Source: Schistocerca nitens
Lineage: Eukaryota; Arthropoda; Insecta; Orthoptera; Acrididae
Length of the DNA stretch: 64,000 nucleotides
Assembly: GCF_023898315.1 (NCBI RefSeq)
Contig: NC_064614.1
Coordinates: 68,522,501 to 68,586,500 of the forward strand
Reading direction: 5' to 3'
Of the stretch, positions 35,493-46,752 are shown piece by piece. Every line of letters begins with the position of its first letter. Position 1 is the first letter of the stretch. The position numbers and the translations under genes were made by a program. A model generated the notes under the pieces. That model searched no databases. It had not been told where the DNA came from and worked only from the letters and a program-made list of their open reading frames with translations.

Positions 35493-37069
35493 CGTTGCGA
35501 GCTAACATCCCATAGATGTTCGGTCTCACATGCGGTTCCTCTTCGTCCAAATGTCTTGGCTCAAACTCGTCCAGGGGTTGAGCCGCACGTGTCGCATTAC
35601 ACACCCTAAAGTAGACGCTAGTTTGGGAACTACAAAGTTAACATAACATATAATAACAGTAATAATAATATCTGGAACTAAATTAACGACCCATAAATGA
35701 TGTAGGCCACACAGTTGCGATTTGCTTAGAATAATGTTTATTCAGAAAGCAAACTAATAGCGAATTTAGAGTTACTGTTACTGTTACACTCGTCCATTTG
35801 ACACAGTTCCGTCATTGACAATCTCACCGCGAATTACAAGTTCGATACTCCACCTCGTTAACTATGCGAAAAGTTAGAGTTCACACCAGGAGCACGGCTG
35901 CCCACCGCTCAGGGACTAAGTCCTGCGATACCACACAACGTGACATTCTCTAAGTCGTTTCACTTCCTAGCTGGCTAAAGACAGAATGTCCGTTTTCGTG
36001 TCTCAATCCAAACTGTACCCTTTGGCGTTTCCAGCCGCACTGTACTCTTTGATGTCTAGACCGGAACTAACCCCTCTGCCCGACTCTGACCGCGTTTCCC
36101 GAGCGCCGAACATCTTCGCTCAACTGACTAACGTACTTCCCTTTCCTGAAACCTTCCATCCGATTGGCTACAGCTTATTCTACATTACTTTACATTTTAA
36201 CATATTTAAATAATCAAGGCTTGACCACTTTCACGTTCTAAATAAAGTAACAATAATATCCATTACATAATGAAGGTTAAATTCTTTTATATAAAACCAA
36301 TACAATTTCCTTCTTAACTTTGAATGTCACGGCGAGTACCCTTGCACCAATGTGCTTTCTGATAAATAAATAAAGAACAAAAGTAACTATTATGCACTAA
36401 CCGAATATTCTGTTACCTAATGATTCAGTTACGGTGTCATGCTGTCATCGTTCAATGTGTTGTGTGTGGACGAAATGATGATCTGATGCTTAACTGAAAA
36501 TACTGATAATTTAAATTTACTGTATCTTTTAAACAAATAAAGTTACAGAGTTGATACTTACAATGTTTGTCATTTTAATGATGCGCTTCTATATGAAATG
36601 TAGTTCGTTACGGTCGACTAAAGCGTTCAGATTTTAGCATTCAGGTCTTTGTTACAAAACTTCTGAATTTCACATTAACAGTAAATCCTAAACTATTATA
36701 GATATGGTCGATGTTCAAGTTTTATTGGGATCACCATGAAAATGTATGAAGGATGGTAGATTAAAATTGCTGTTGCTTGATTCCCTGCACTACTACAGAA
36801 TTAAATAAGTTTTCATAAGTGTTTATCTTAATGGCCGATCTTAGTTCCGCCATATTTAACACTGATACGTCTCCTTGGCCACAAAAGCCTTCTTCTCGGT
36901 TTCCCTGTGACGTAGGTCCTCGCCTGTCTCACTTGCACACTACAGCGCTTAGGCCCCAGTAGACAATAGAGTTTCCCCATCTCGTGGTGAATCTGCGTGC
37001 TTTGTGGCATGCAGTCCTGGACGACAGGGTTCGTTTCACAATTCCTGTAGGCAGCTTCTTTCGGCCATT
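35493..37069. other. About 1.6-kb insertion of unknown nature inside the RTE-like LINE
   Basis: The LINE text stops at about 35492 and resumes at about 37070. The insert is AT-rich and has no coding frame that I recognise. It may be a non-autonomous LTR or DNA element. Exact ends and duplications were not resolved by eye. Confidence 0.4.
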
Positions 37070-37305
37070 CACACTGTCTCTTCTTCTGTCTCATGAGACA
37101 AATCTTCCCACCTTCAGAGCAGTCTTTTCACCTATCTGTCTCTCCTCTGCATTAAACAGCGAGTTTCCCATTACACTCTTAACGTTAACACACTTGATTT
37201 TAACTTCACCTATGGTTGTTTTGACGTTTCTGTATGCCGAGTCAGTCCTTCCGACAATAATTTCTTTTTGATTTCTTTATATTTTCCAATATCCAACAAG
37301 ATACT
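37070..37305 (-). mobile_element. RTE-like LINE (subfamily 2), part 2
   Basis: CATGAGACAAATCTTCCCAC, then CCTATCTGTCTCTCCTCTGC and CCGAGTCAGTCCTTCCGACA continue the RT N-terminal region in the correct order and orientation relative to part 1. Confidence 0.6.
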
Positions 37306-37954
37306 GAGGACTTTCGTCGTAAGAGCTACCCTTAAGTGAAACAAGGGGCAGGGGAGAGGAAGTGTAGTGTGCTGTACGAAACTGCCTTCCGTGGCTAGCA
37401 TGATATCTTTTGGTAACTAAAAACCCATCGTAGACTGCCTCACCACTATGTTAGCACAGCTCACTGGTGAGATGTACTATTGGCGTATCCATGGCATTGA
37501 TTGTGCGATGTATGAGAACCAGAAAATGATAACACCTCTCTCACATATCCAAAGCTTCAAATTAGCGGGACATTCCTCTCTACCCTGGAGGACGATGTGG
37601 AGGATGCGGGAGTATGACATTGTAGGAAGTGCTAATGTAATTCACAGATGCTACCTTCCCTTTTATTTTTATTAATATTTAGCTGTGTCACTTGAATGAG
37701 GCGAGTTAGAACTTAATGTGCGATCGATACGCGACTTCAAAAAGTGCACCCTCTAAATTACGTAAGATGAACAAACCCCATGGACCTCAAAGCTCGAACT
37801 GAGCAACTCTTATAATCTCCACAGTCCAGACCGTTATTCTTTTGGACTAGTACATACAGTGGTGTATCTTTCGTCGTCCAAGTCCTCACATTTGTTAGCG
37901 AGGTCAGCTTTGCAGGTCATACAAAATCACTCAGCAAATTGATGCACCGGCTGA

Positions 37955-38060
37955 TACATTGTAATCGTCTTGAGGAAGCCAGCAGTTCAAATCCCCGTCT
38001 GTCCATTCACATTTAGGTTTTCCGTGGGTATAACGTTTTCGGGCTTCCCGTACTGTCAAA
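37955..38060 (+). repeat. SINE family E relic
   Basis: CAGCAGTTCAAATCCCCGTC, then TGTCCATTCACATTTAGGTT and TTCCGTGG carry a B-box-like segment and the start of a SINE body. The rest is decayed. 37306-37954 has nothing I can support. Confidence 0.4.
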
Positions 38061-38339
38061 TAGTTGCGCTCTCGCCAGAACGCTCCTCGTCCACTGATCT
38101 CAGTGTGGTTTCTGTGAACGTCTGCGAGACACACACTTCAAACTGGCAATGACCGCTTTCTGCACTGTGCTCTGCTGCAAACCACTATATTTATTTGTAG
38201 AGTTGTCAGATACATTGATCTCTGTAACATCGTTATTACAGTTCCCTATGGAGAGGGTTTCAAATGTATTGTTAGTCACTTTGGGGACAATATGTTAATA
38301 TAAACATATGTATGAAAAACCTTGGTCTTCGAGTGTTTA

Positions 38340-39560
38340 ATGAAAATTTACAATTTAAGTGATTTGAGCTCATCGACGCACAATGTCCAAATAAATTGTC
38401 GAAATGCCCTCATTTTGCTTCTAGGCACGTATGCACTCATCGAATGACGCAAAGGACTGTCACATCCTTTCGAATACTCTCTGACGGCCTCAAACGGTTT
38501 CGCAATCTTCCATGACGATGAGGAATTTCTGGAATTGGGCGGTTTGCTGCACAGAGTAATTGCTTAAGGTGCCGCCAGAGATGATATTCCCCAAAGGGTT
38601 GAGGTTGGAGGAATGTGCAGGTCATGAAACTGGTTCTCCTCTATCCATCCATATGTCACGGTAGATACCAGCTAGTGCACCTCCAACACTGAGAAGTCGT
38701 GAGGCTCCATCACGCATAAAACACACGTTTCTTCTTATTAGCAGGTGCACATTTTGCTCTCAGTGGATGTTTACAATGAAGTCCCTGTACAACAGTCATC
38801 CTGAATTCCACACATTAATCTTAAACTGATACTTATGTCTAGCCTATACTTTAGCTTGAAGATTGCGATTGTCTCATATGTGTCAGATGTGGATATTTAT
38901 TAAACCTCCTCTAAAAGTTGCCTGATTTATAAACATAACAATGTATTGGCAGTTTGTGGAACTAACCAACGCCAGAAGTTCTACCGTGGGGACTGATCGG
39001 TAGGCTTAAGGTCCTGATAGTGATACATGGACTGCTCGTGAAGCATCCCCCGTGCTGAGATGGACCGCACTCCACTTGCCTTGCGCTAATTCCCGATTCT
39101 TCTCAACAGCCGTAGAATGTGCTCTTCCCGGTCAGGCGTACGAGCAATAGGTGGTGTATCTCGGTCTGGTAACGCCTCCTGATACAGCCGTGCAGCCAAG
39201 TGGCCAATACCTTACGCATGGCCATACATAAAAATCGTGTTTGACTGCTCACAAGATAAATATCCTGACCCATTAGAATGGAGCCTGTGGTACATGTACA
39301 CAATGAACACGTCGAAGACAGACAAATGACGAACGTTTATAACTCTCCCTAGTAGCACGCCATATAGAATACAATGACTCGAACGTGTGCATTGAAACTG
39401 TTGGGTTGTAGGGCCTACCTGGAAGACTAATGAAAAACAGCTTTCATGAATAATTGGAAAACGAACGATTTTCAGACCTATGCTTATACAGTATAAACCT
39501 TTTCATGTATTGGTGTGAGGAACATGGCCCCAGTGTCTGTAAAATCATTTTTGAAACACC
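38340..39560 (-). pseudogene. Tc1/IS630-type transposase, C-terminal relic
   Basis: Minus strand FLQPQPFGEYHLWRHLKQLL, then PIPEIPHRHGRLRNRL, resembles the SPDLNPLDYHLWGHLK block and the helix after it in DDE transposases. The frame before it is too broken to see other catalytic residues. TTTGAAACACCCCGTATA at about 39551-39568 is a motif often found at transposon ends. Confidence 0.35.
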
Positions 39561-40142
39561 CCGTATATCATTAGCTTTGTCTGTGATAGAGGTGACGTTG
39601 AGTGCAATGCTTTCCAACGTTTGTCCAGATACCACTGATTTTTCTGGATGGCGTAGTCGCAGAAACCTGTATTGTTGTATCCGGCGTCGCCCTGTCGTGT
39701 TCACGATCTGCGTAACGGTATTTTGTCAGCAACGGGCGTTCTGCGACCTACGTAACCTTTCAAGGACCTCCTAAGGTTATCCGTAATTTCCGTTGATCAC
39801 TTGTGGTGAATATTGGCATTGAAGTCGCACGGTTTGACATCCTTACTTATCGTTCTCCAATCCTAGTTTGTACTCTGTCTCTAATGACCTCGTCATCAAC
39901 GAAACATTAAACCGAAATCTTTCTTCCGTGTCATACATAATCCGAATTGTAATACAAGTTATGTCCCGTCTGTTGTGACTGTACTAGAAGTCTTATTTGG
40001 CCGTACGCATTTCTCTATCTTATAGAATCTTCAAAGGTCACTGTAACAGCAATGTTTTTGTTAGAATCTGCTCCCATGTTTTAAATTATTAGCATTACAG
40101 TGTAACGTGAGTAATTTACTAATTTTTATTAGTGGTAATTTA

Positions 40143-40327
40143 AAACATGATGCCGGCCGGAGTGGCAGTGAGGTTCTGGGCGCTACGGTCTGGAACTGAG
40201 CGACCGCTACGGTCGCAGGTTCGAATCCTGCCTCGGGCATGGATGTGTGTGATGTCCTTAGGTTAGTTAGGTTTAATTACTTCTAAGTTAAGTCGCATAG
40301 TGCTCAGAGCCATTTTTTAAACATGAT
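40143..40327 (+). mobile_element. tRNA-derived SINE (family A), internally deleted
   Basis: The body is 40152-40318, flanked by AAACATGAT (40143-40151 and 40319-40327). The head GCCGGCCGGAGTGGCAGTGA has an A-box-like segment and the B box GGTTCGAATCCTGCC is intact. About 30 bp of the tail before AAGTCGCATAGTGCTCAGAG are missing. Confidence 0.9.
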
Positions 40328-40389
40328 AATTGCTTTTGATCTAGGCACACAGATTTGTACTAAAAAAATACGTATTCTTACTGTGACCA

Positions 40390-40417
40390 CTGAAGAAGCC
40401 TTAAAATAAGGCGAAAC
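40390..40417 (+). ncRNA. Hammerhead-ribozyme-like core
   Basis: CTGAAGA, A, GCCTT-AAAAT-AAGGC, GAAAC. Helix II is perfect over five pairs. The architecture with one extra base before the helix is the same as at 24213-24241. Third strand not identified. Confidence 0.35.
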
Positions 40418-40527
40418 GTGTTGATAAAACAAATAAATAGAAAGAGCAAGAAAGAGAAAACGAAGGGAGAACTGCGAGTATTAGTCGCCCTCTGATGGTC
40501 CCGTAAAAACTAAATGATATATAGAGT

Positions 40528-40800
40528 GTAAGTAAATTTATGACGAACACTACCTTCACTTAACGAAGGTTTATTCAGTGCTTGCACATACAAGCGGAGC
40601 GCGCTGCCTCCGGCCACAATACATACGGCATACATACAGCTACAGAACATTCCAGTACAATGATTCCTTCCATCTGTGGATACTTCTAGAATGTACTCGA
40701 ATCGAATATGGAAATTAAAGTTTTACACTTCAGGTGAGTTTTGAACTCATGACTCTCCATGAAACCGTCTAATATCATTACCACTTCACTACGACGGCTG
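40528..40800 (-). repeat. 3' LTR of the gypsy-like element
   Basis: Shares CTTCACTTAACGAAGGTTTA, then CAGCTACAGAACATTCCAGT and TACTTCTAGAATGTACTCGA with 43397-43645. The outer end is TGTAAGTA at 40528 (CA end on the element strand). The inner 60 bp, read on the minus strand, resemble a tRNA: GTAGTGAAGTGGTAATGATA as a D-arm and GAGTTCAAAACTC as a T-arm. Confidence 0.7.
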
Positions 40801-40811
40801 TACTACTCAGC

Positions 40812-41258
40812 TCAGCCTCTTTTGCGACGTTCCTCCCTCCTTAAGAGAACACGTTCTCGGTGTTGCGTCGTCCTAGTCCGGGAACGAGCCATCGGTCCTG
40901 CATACTCCGACTCCCGATGACTGATGTTCACCCTGGCGGTGACCTTCTTAGAACTTCCCTTGCCACTACGTTCTTCCTCACCTTTCAGCTTGTTGCCAGT
41001 CGCTGGAGCTTCGAATTTTCCCTGGGTTGCAGGATCCTTATAAAGATTCATTCGAAGGACGAGGACCGTATCTCTGATCTTTTGTCGTCTTTTGTCGGGG
41101 TCGAAATCTTCAACTTCATAAGTAACATCAGACAACTGTCTTACAACCTTATAAGGTCCTAAGTAGCGCCTGAGGAGCCTCTCAGAGAAACCAACCTTCC
41201 GAACAGGAATGAAGATCCACACGAGTCTGGCAGACAACAGGGCGGTGGCTCGATTCAT
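40812..41258 (-). pseudogene. Gypsy integrase C-terminal remnant
   Basis: LVWIFIPVRKVGFSERLLRR, then YLGPYKVVRQLSDVTYEVED form the SH3-like C-terminal domain of gypsy integrase, ending in a basic tail. The catalytic core upstream is deleted. It follows the protease remnant directly at about 41258. Confidence 0.7.
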
Positions 41259-42021
41259 ACCTTCGGCGATCGTTTTCTAGAGCCTGCAGCGAGTGGAGTT
41301 AAGCTAGAAGATCTTGTAGTGGTTGCGCTAATTTCGCCCACAGACTCGGCATGGGAGGTTTTTATGACGCTCAGATGTACTGCGATTAACTGCTCAGCGT
41401 TTGCTACGCACATGAGTCTTGGAAAGATCTGTGGTTCTCGGCAACAGTCAACTGTCCACAATTCACCGACTCCGTTCTTAAACGAGACGAATGAGGCTGG
41501 GATGACCAAGTTATTCTTCAGTGGTACGCTTCTCTTACATTCCACTACAAGATTCATGGGTTGATGTATGGCATGACACACGACAGTTACCTCCCCAGCG
41601 CTGACTGCAGGAATGATCACTTCATCCAGCACACATAGTCTCCACACACTCGGATGCGCATCTTCCTGTCCACAGTATCTCATCTCGTCTAGCATAATCT
41701 TCGAGCAACCACAATCTATAATTGCCTGAGAAGCTTTCATAACGTCCCTTCCGAGAATGACATCATAACTGCACTCTTGCAAGACGATGAATTCTAAGGG
41801 CTGTGTATGGCCACTTATATTCACACAAATACACATCTTCCTGTAGGTTTTACGTATTTCCCATTAGCTACCTTGTACAGAGATGTTTTGCCGTCGGCGA
41901 ATACGGTTTTCTGCAAATGGCGACGGTACTTCTCCGAAATGACTGAATATGATGCTCCAGTGCCCACAAGAGCTTGGGCTGGTCTGCCATCCATGAGGAT
42001 AACGACGTAGTTTCCTATCAT
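41255..42021 (-). pseudogene. Gypsy retropepsin-like protease, catalytic Asp lost
   Basis: MDGRPAQALVGTGASYSVIS carries GTGA where active enzymes have DTGA. The flap and substrate region continue in the next frame as SYDVILGRDVMKASQAIIDC. A frameshift at about 41830 separates the halves. The downstream 140 residues (to SRKRSPKV) would lead toward the missing reverse transcriptase. Confidence 0.68.
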
Positions 42022-43312
42022 TTTTGTAGTGATCGATGGAGAAGGGTTTTTCTCTTCGGCGGCCTCACCGCCAAGGAAGGTCGCACCCTTTGGTTTTCCA
42101 GGTTGCGGCAGCTAGGTGATTGGTTGGAGTTTCCAAACGCCGATGGAGACTTCGATCGGCGTATTGTGGAGCGTCCTCCCCAGCGGCTAGCTTGCGGCGA
42201 TGGTGACCTACGTCGTCCTGCACCCACATCTTCTTGTTCATCTTCGTCGTTCCGGAGTTGGCGTCGGCTAAGATGTGTCTGCTGTCTTCTGGCGCGGGAG
42301 TCATCAAATATCCGCCGCCTTTCTTGACAATAACGCACAAAATGTCCAGGTCGTCCGCAGTGTAAACATACTGGTGGGTTATCCTGGGTCCTGAAGATGC
42401 CAATCTTCCTTGGTGGCCAAACAGGTTCCTCATGCGGCATTGTAGGAAAATAATTTCGCCTGGGTCTAGACTTTTTTACCGTTTTAAAGGGAAGTGAAGG
42501 ACGAGAGATTGGGTTCAATGTCTGTTCCACTTCCTCCCTTATAACCTCTTGAAGCCTCTCGGATTTTTATTCGCCGTGCAATCCAAATGTCTGCTGAATT
42601 TACTATCTGACGAAGAACACTTGTGAAATCAGTTTCTTACGCCATCACAGACATCGATACGACATTTGGAAGCCGTTCAAACTTCTTGCGTGTAATTCTT
42701 TTTTGATGCATTGTCTCGTTATACTGGCACCATTTTATAAAGTAGTCTGCTGTCGATACCTCCACCAGGGCTAGGGCTTGATACATGTTCTCAGCAAGAC
42801 CCATGTGCAACCTTATCTTCCTCCTTCATTCCAGGATCCACTATTTTACGCATATCCAATACGTCTTGAATGTAGGATGCTGTCGTTTCGCTTTGACACT
42901 GTGTCCCGCACTTTAATTTATCTTCAGCTTTGTACTTCTGTCGTTGTGTGTCGCCGAAATACTTGCGCAGTTCCGACAGGAATACTTCCCAGCTTGTGAA
43001 CTTCTCCTCGTTGTTCTCATACCATTGCTTGGCAGGGCCCTCCAAGTACAAAAATACGTTAGCCAAACACATGGTGTCATCCCATTTGTTGAATTTGGCT
43101 ATACGGTCATATACCTTAAGCCACTTGTTAGGATCTTGGTCATCGTCACCAGAGAACCTCGAAGGATGTCTCATATGGTGGCACAAAGATACTGTAATCG
43201 TAACGTCCTCTCCTTCTTCTGTCTCCGATAGATTACGATCTGTTGAATATGGCTCGATCTCGGATTTCTCGCCACATGAACGGTGGCTCTGTCGTGGCCT
43301 GATGGGAGCCAC
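42018..43312 (-). pseudogene. Gypsy gag with CCHC zinc knuckle, broken
   Basis: The matrix/capsid-like part from 43312 includes HPSRFSGDDDQDPNKWLKVY, then ANVFLYLEGPAKQWYENNEE and LRKYFGDTQRQKYKAEDKLK, a typical gypsy capsid fold. After a broken stretch at 42540-42790, the nucleocapsid shows CLHCGRPGHFVRYC (C-x2-C-x4-H-x4-C) and a basic, arginine-rich tail. Role in an intact copy: capsid assembly and RNA packaging. Confidence 0.75.
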
Positions 43313-43396
43313 TGTGTCGTCATTATTTTGCGACTTTGTGCGGTATCGTAAGTTCCAATACCCAGCGTCTTCCCCAGAACAGTGTCACGTACGAGA

Positions 43397-43645
43397 AGTT
43401 GTAAGTAGATGAATAACGAACAGTAACTTCACTTAACGAAGGTTTATTCAACACTTGCGCATACAAGAGCGCGGAGCGAACTTCTTCCGGCCAGAACACA
43501 TACGGTATATATACAGCTACAGAACATTCCAGTACAATGATTCTTGCCATTTGTGGATACTTCTAGAATGTACTCGAACCGAATACAGAAATTAAAATTT
43601 TATGGTTCTGGTGTGTTTTGAACTCACGACCCTCCATGCAACAGG
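43397..43645 (-). repeat. 5' LTR of the gypsy-like element
   Basis: Pairs with 40528-40800. Inner end at TGTAAGTA (43397). A TATATATACAG segment (about 43506) could hold a promoter on either strand. It lacks the clear tRNA-like D-arm of the other LTR. Confidence 0.68.
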
Positions 43646-43699
43646 CTTATCTATAGGTTTTGATGATGTAGTTTGCCTGCACCGAAATAGGCGGGACTA

Positions 43700-45689
43700 C
43701 GTGGCCATATCTGTTGACTACATAGAATTAGAAGCTTAAATAAGAAGCATAGATGAACAGACTCACTGACAACAAAGTGATATTGCGAGGGTTCTGAATT
43801 AACGATTGAGGGTACGGAACCATAATAAGACCACATGTATAATCACTAATGTGCCAACTATTCTGAACTAAGATTCCTTGATTTAGTGAAAGTTGATTGA
43901 AAGTTGCACGACGTTTTCACCGACAAGACTGCCGGTAAACTACAGTGAGGGAAAAGTTGGTGCGGCGACTCTGACGAAATACTGGTAGTAAATGTTTAAA
44001 ATTCTTTACATTCGGAACTGATGTCCATTGTCAACTTCGACATAATGCGTGACCAGCACTGGTACGAATATACTTTTACAAGGGTTGTGACTTGGAAAGA
44101 AACAGCGTCCGCTTGCCGTCTTGAGAAATTTCTCGCCACGCGTAAACACGTGGTTCAGTTCATGAAGCGTGCTGGTTGTAGACTGTTATGAAAGTAGGCT
44201 TCTTCCCATTGCGTCCTGGGGGTAACAGAACAGAGTAATGTGATTTCCTCATGGGGTTGCTGGTCTGAAGTGAGCGTACGGTCCTGCATTACCCTAGCTG
44301 AAGATGCCTTTTTCTGACACGGTCACGAATATTTTGGCATAAGGATTTCCCATTTTCGCCCCACACCGGCGAATATTGAGAATCGCAGTCTCCTGTGATC
44401 TTTCAGGGATTCACCGCTAAACACCACAGAATGCCACTGAATATCCCACATCACGCTGGCTTTAGTTCACAGAAGTCTGCGTTGCTTGCGGTTTGGTATC
44501 AGCAGTAAACGACGCAAAGCAACTGGTGGATTTGAACTGAGCTGCCACTAATCTGCTCCCGACATATCGTGGCGACGCTCTTCCTGTAATGTGCTCGGGT
44601 TTCAGCTTCTGACAGCCTTCAGTTCATTAGAGCCAGTCTAACAACCCTAAGGTGCTTTCGTAGCGCATTCCTTCTCGAAGGTGCTCTCCATGCCGTTGTC
44701 GTCAGTCGGTCTCGTCACTACTCATTCTACAGCAAACATTGCAGCCGTCTGATCGGTTTATCGGCATGATATTCCCATTCCCCTCATGCTATATAATACC
44801 TTATCATGTTGCTTAATGACGCAACCAGCCACAAAAACTTTTTAAACGTTTTATCTTAGTACCATAACTGGTTTCTCGCTATCATGCCCATATTAAAATG
44901 ACTAATATTTTTCTTTACATACATGTTTTGGTAAACAACATGTTGTCTGCTCTACACTCCCCAAGAATATCTGAGTAAACAAGTGAAAAACGGCACTAAA
45001 ATCTCCAATATTGTTGTGCAGTATGCAGACGACAAAAGACCAAAGACCTATGTAACGAAAAATATTAGCCACCTGAATCCCAAAACCTGTTATGGACTAA
45101 GAAAAAACATTTAAAAATTATTTGTGGCTGGTTGTGTCAGTCACCAACTGACATTAGCGACCGCAGAGTTCACAAGATCCAACCTAGATAAAATAACATT
45201 TAAGCATGTATTGTTGTCGCCAGTTGAAAACCAATTTATTTGCCAAGTTCAGTATGTAAACATAGCTACTGGGTTACCCGTTTCGGCGATGTGTATTGCC
45301 ATCCTCAGATCCATAAAACCAGGGAGTCATAGTTACATGACAGTGGTATGATTACCACTGCACAATTACATAACAATGGTGTAACTATAGCTGCTAGGTT
45401 TGGTGGATACGAGGACGGCTATACATATTGCCCAAACTAGTAATCCAGTAATTGTATTAACATAGCGATCTTGACAAATACACGACTATAATACAAAATT
45501 ACATACCGCCACCTGCACTGAATTATCATATCTGCTAAGCATAAAATCTTATCAGTCTAAGAGAACTGAGGTAACGATAAGCTCCACGTGCATGTCTTGT
45601 GGTTAATGTGTGTTGCGAAATCCCCATGAAAATTTCCACTAACGTTAGACGTATATTATAGCTACCAAGTATTCACACCATCTAGATAT
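43700..45689. other. Stretch without recognisable gene
   Basis: Mixed-composition text with no long frame and no known repeat except the hammerhead-like core at 45280-45308. Confidence 0.35.
45280..45308 (-). ncRNA. Hammerhead-ribozyme-like core
   Basis: Minus strand: CTGAGGA, T, GGC-AATACACATC-GCC, GAAAC. Short helix II of three pairs. Same one-extra-base layout as the copies at 24213 and 40390. Confidence 0.3.
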
Positions 45690-46115
45690 ACAAGACTAAT
45701 TTGGCAGAGGGATCATCGAAACACCTTCAGACCATGTCTCTACCTTTCCGCTCCCGAACAGCTTGAGAGAAAAATGAACACTTAAATCCTTCCGTGCGGG
45801 CTCTGATTTTTATTACATTATACGATGAATATTTGTCTCTATGTAGGTCGCCGTCAACAAAATAATTTCACATTCACGTCGGAAACTGAAATTTTCTCGC
45901 CACAAAGAAAAACACCACTGTTTTAATGCGACCCCAAATCCCATATCATATCAATGAAATTCTCACCGCTGCTTTGCGACAATATATTACAATCTGCCCT
46001 CTTTGAATTTTTTCATGTCATCCGTTATTCCTATCTGGTAAAGTTCCCTCAACGCACAGCAACACACCAGAGCAGGACGGAGAAGCGTATTGTATACAGT
46101 CTTTAGCAGTTTAGT
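45690..46115 (-). mobile_element. CR1-like LINE 3' fragment
   Basis: GGCAGAGGGATCATCGAAAC, then CTCTACCTTTCCGCTCCCGA and ATCCGTTATTCCTATCTGGT align with the 3'UTR and RT end of the CR1 copies at 1 and 13 kb. It is truncated at about 46115. Confidence 0.7.
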
Positions 46116-46260
46116 GGCCCGAGGTGGATGGCCTCTACGGTGAGTATGCGGCAGTGGTTAATTGTCAAGATGTTGGCCGTTGGTAAGACAAGAAAACAGC
46201 CTCTGTAGTCAAACATTTTATTCAGACTCAAGTTACAAGCGCTGCTGTGCACCTGCGGAA

Positions 46261-46290
46261 CCCCCCCCCCCTCTCCCCCTCCCCCCCCGG
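46261..46290. repeat. Cytosine tract
   Basis: Runs of 11, 5 and 8 C separated by TCT and T. The minus strand is G-rich with G-quadruplex potential. 46116-46752 otherwise has no gene; 46320-46460 is GC-rich. Confidence 0.8.
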
Positions 46291-46752
46291 GGAACCCCTC
46301 CCACCTGCCACCTGTGTGAGTGGTGAGGACAGCATGCGGAGGACCGCTGAGGTCAGCAGGCGGCTAGAGGTGAACACGCGGTGGAATGCTGACGCCGGCG
46401 CGGCTGCACGTGCACCGGCTATGCACAGCATAACTGCTTGGTGCAAGGGCTGCTAGCTGGCGCGGGGGCCAGCTGTAATTCTTGAAGGGTATTTCAGCCA
46501 TTAGATAAGGTACTCGCCCTTACGAGTAAACACACACAGCAGCAGGACACCCACACCAGCGTAGGAGGGCAAGCGACACCACCACTCTGGTGTCGATCAG
46601 CTGCCCTCGAGGGCTGAAGTTTGCTGTGGTTGGAGTGAGCTGAAATGCGCCTCACCAGAGGGATGACACCACGTCGAAGACGGCAGACTCAAAGCCTGCA
46701 GTCGGGGTGACGCTGGTTAACACTGATCTGGCGGTAGCTGCTTTCATAACTA

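Larger units (their letters stand above)
40528..43700 (-). mobile_element. Gypsy-like LTR retrotransposon with internal deletion
   Basis: Two similar LTRs flank a minus-strand gag and protease region plus the integrase C-terminus. Reverse transcriptase, RNase H and the integrase core are absent; the break is at about 41258-41280. The two LTRs differ at roughly one base in eight, so the insertion is not recent. No clean target duplication was identified. Confidence 0.8.
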
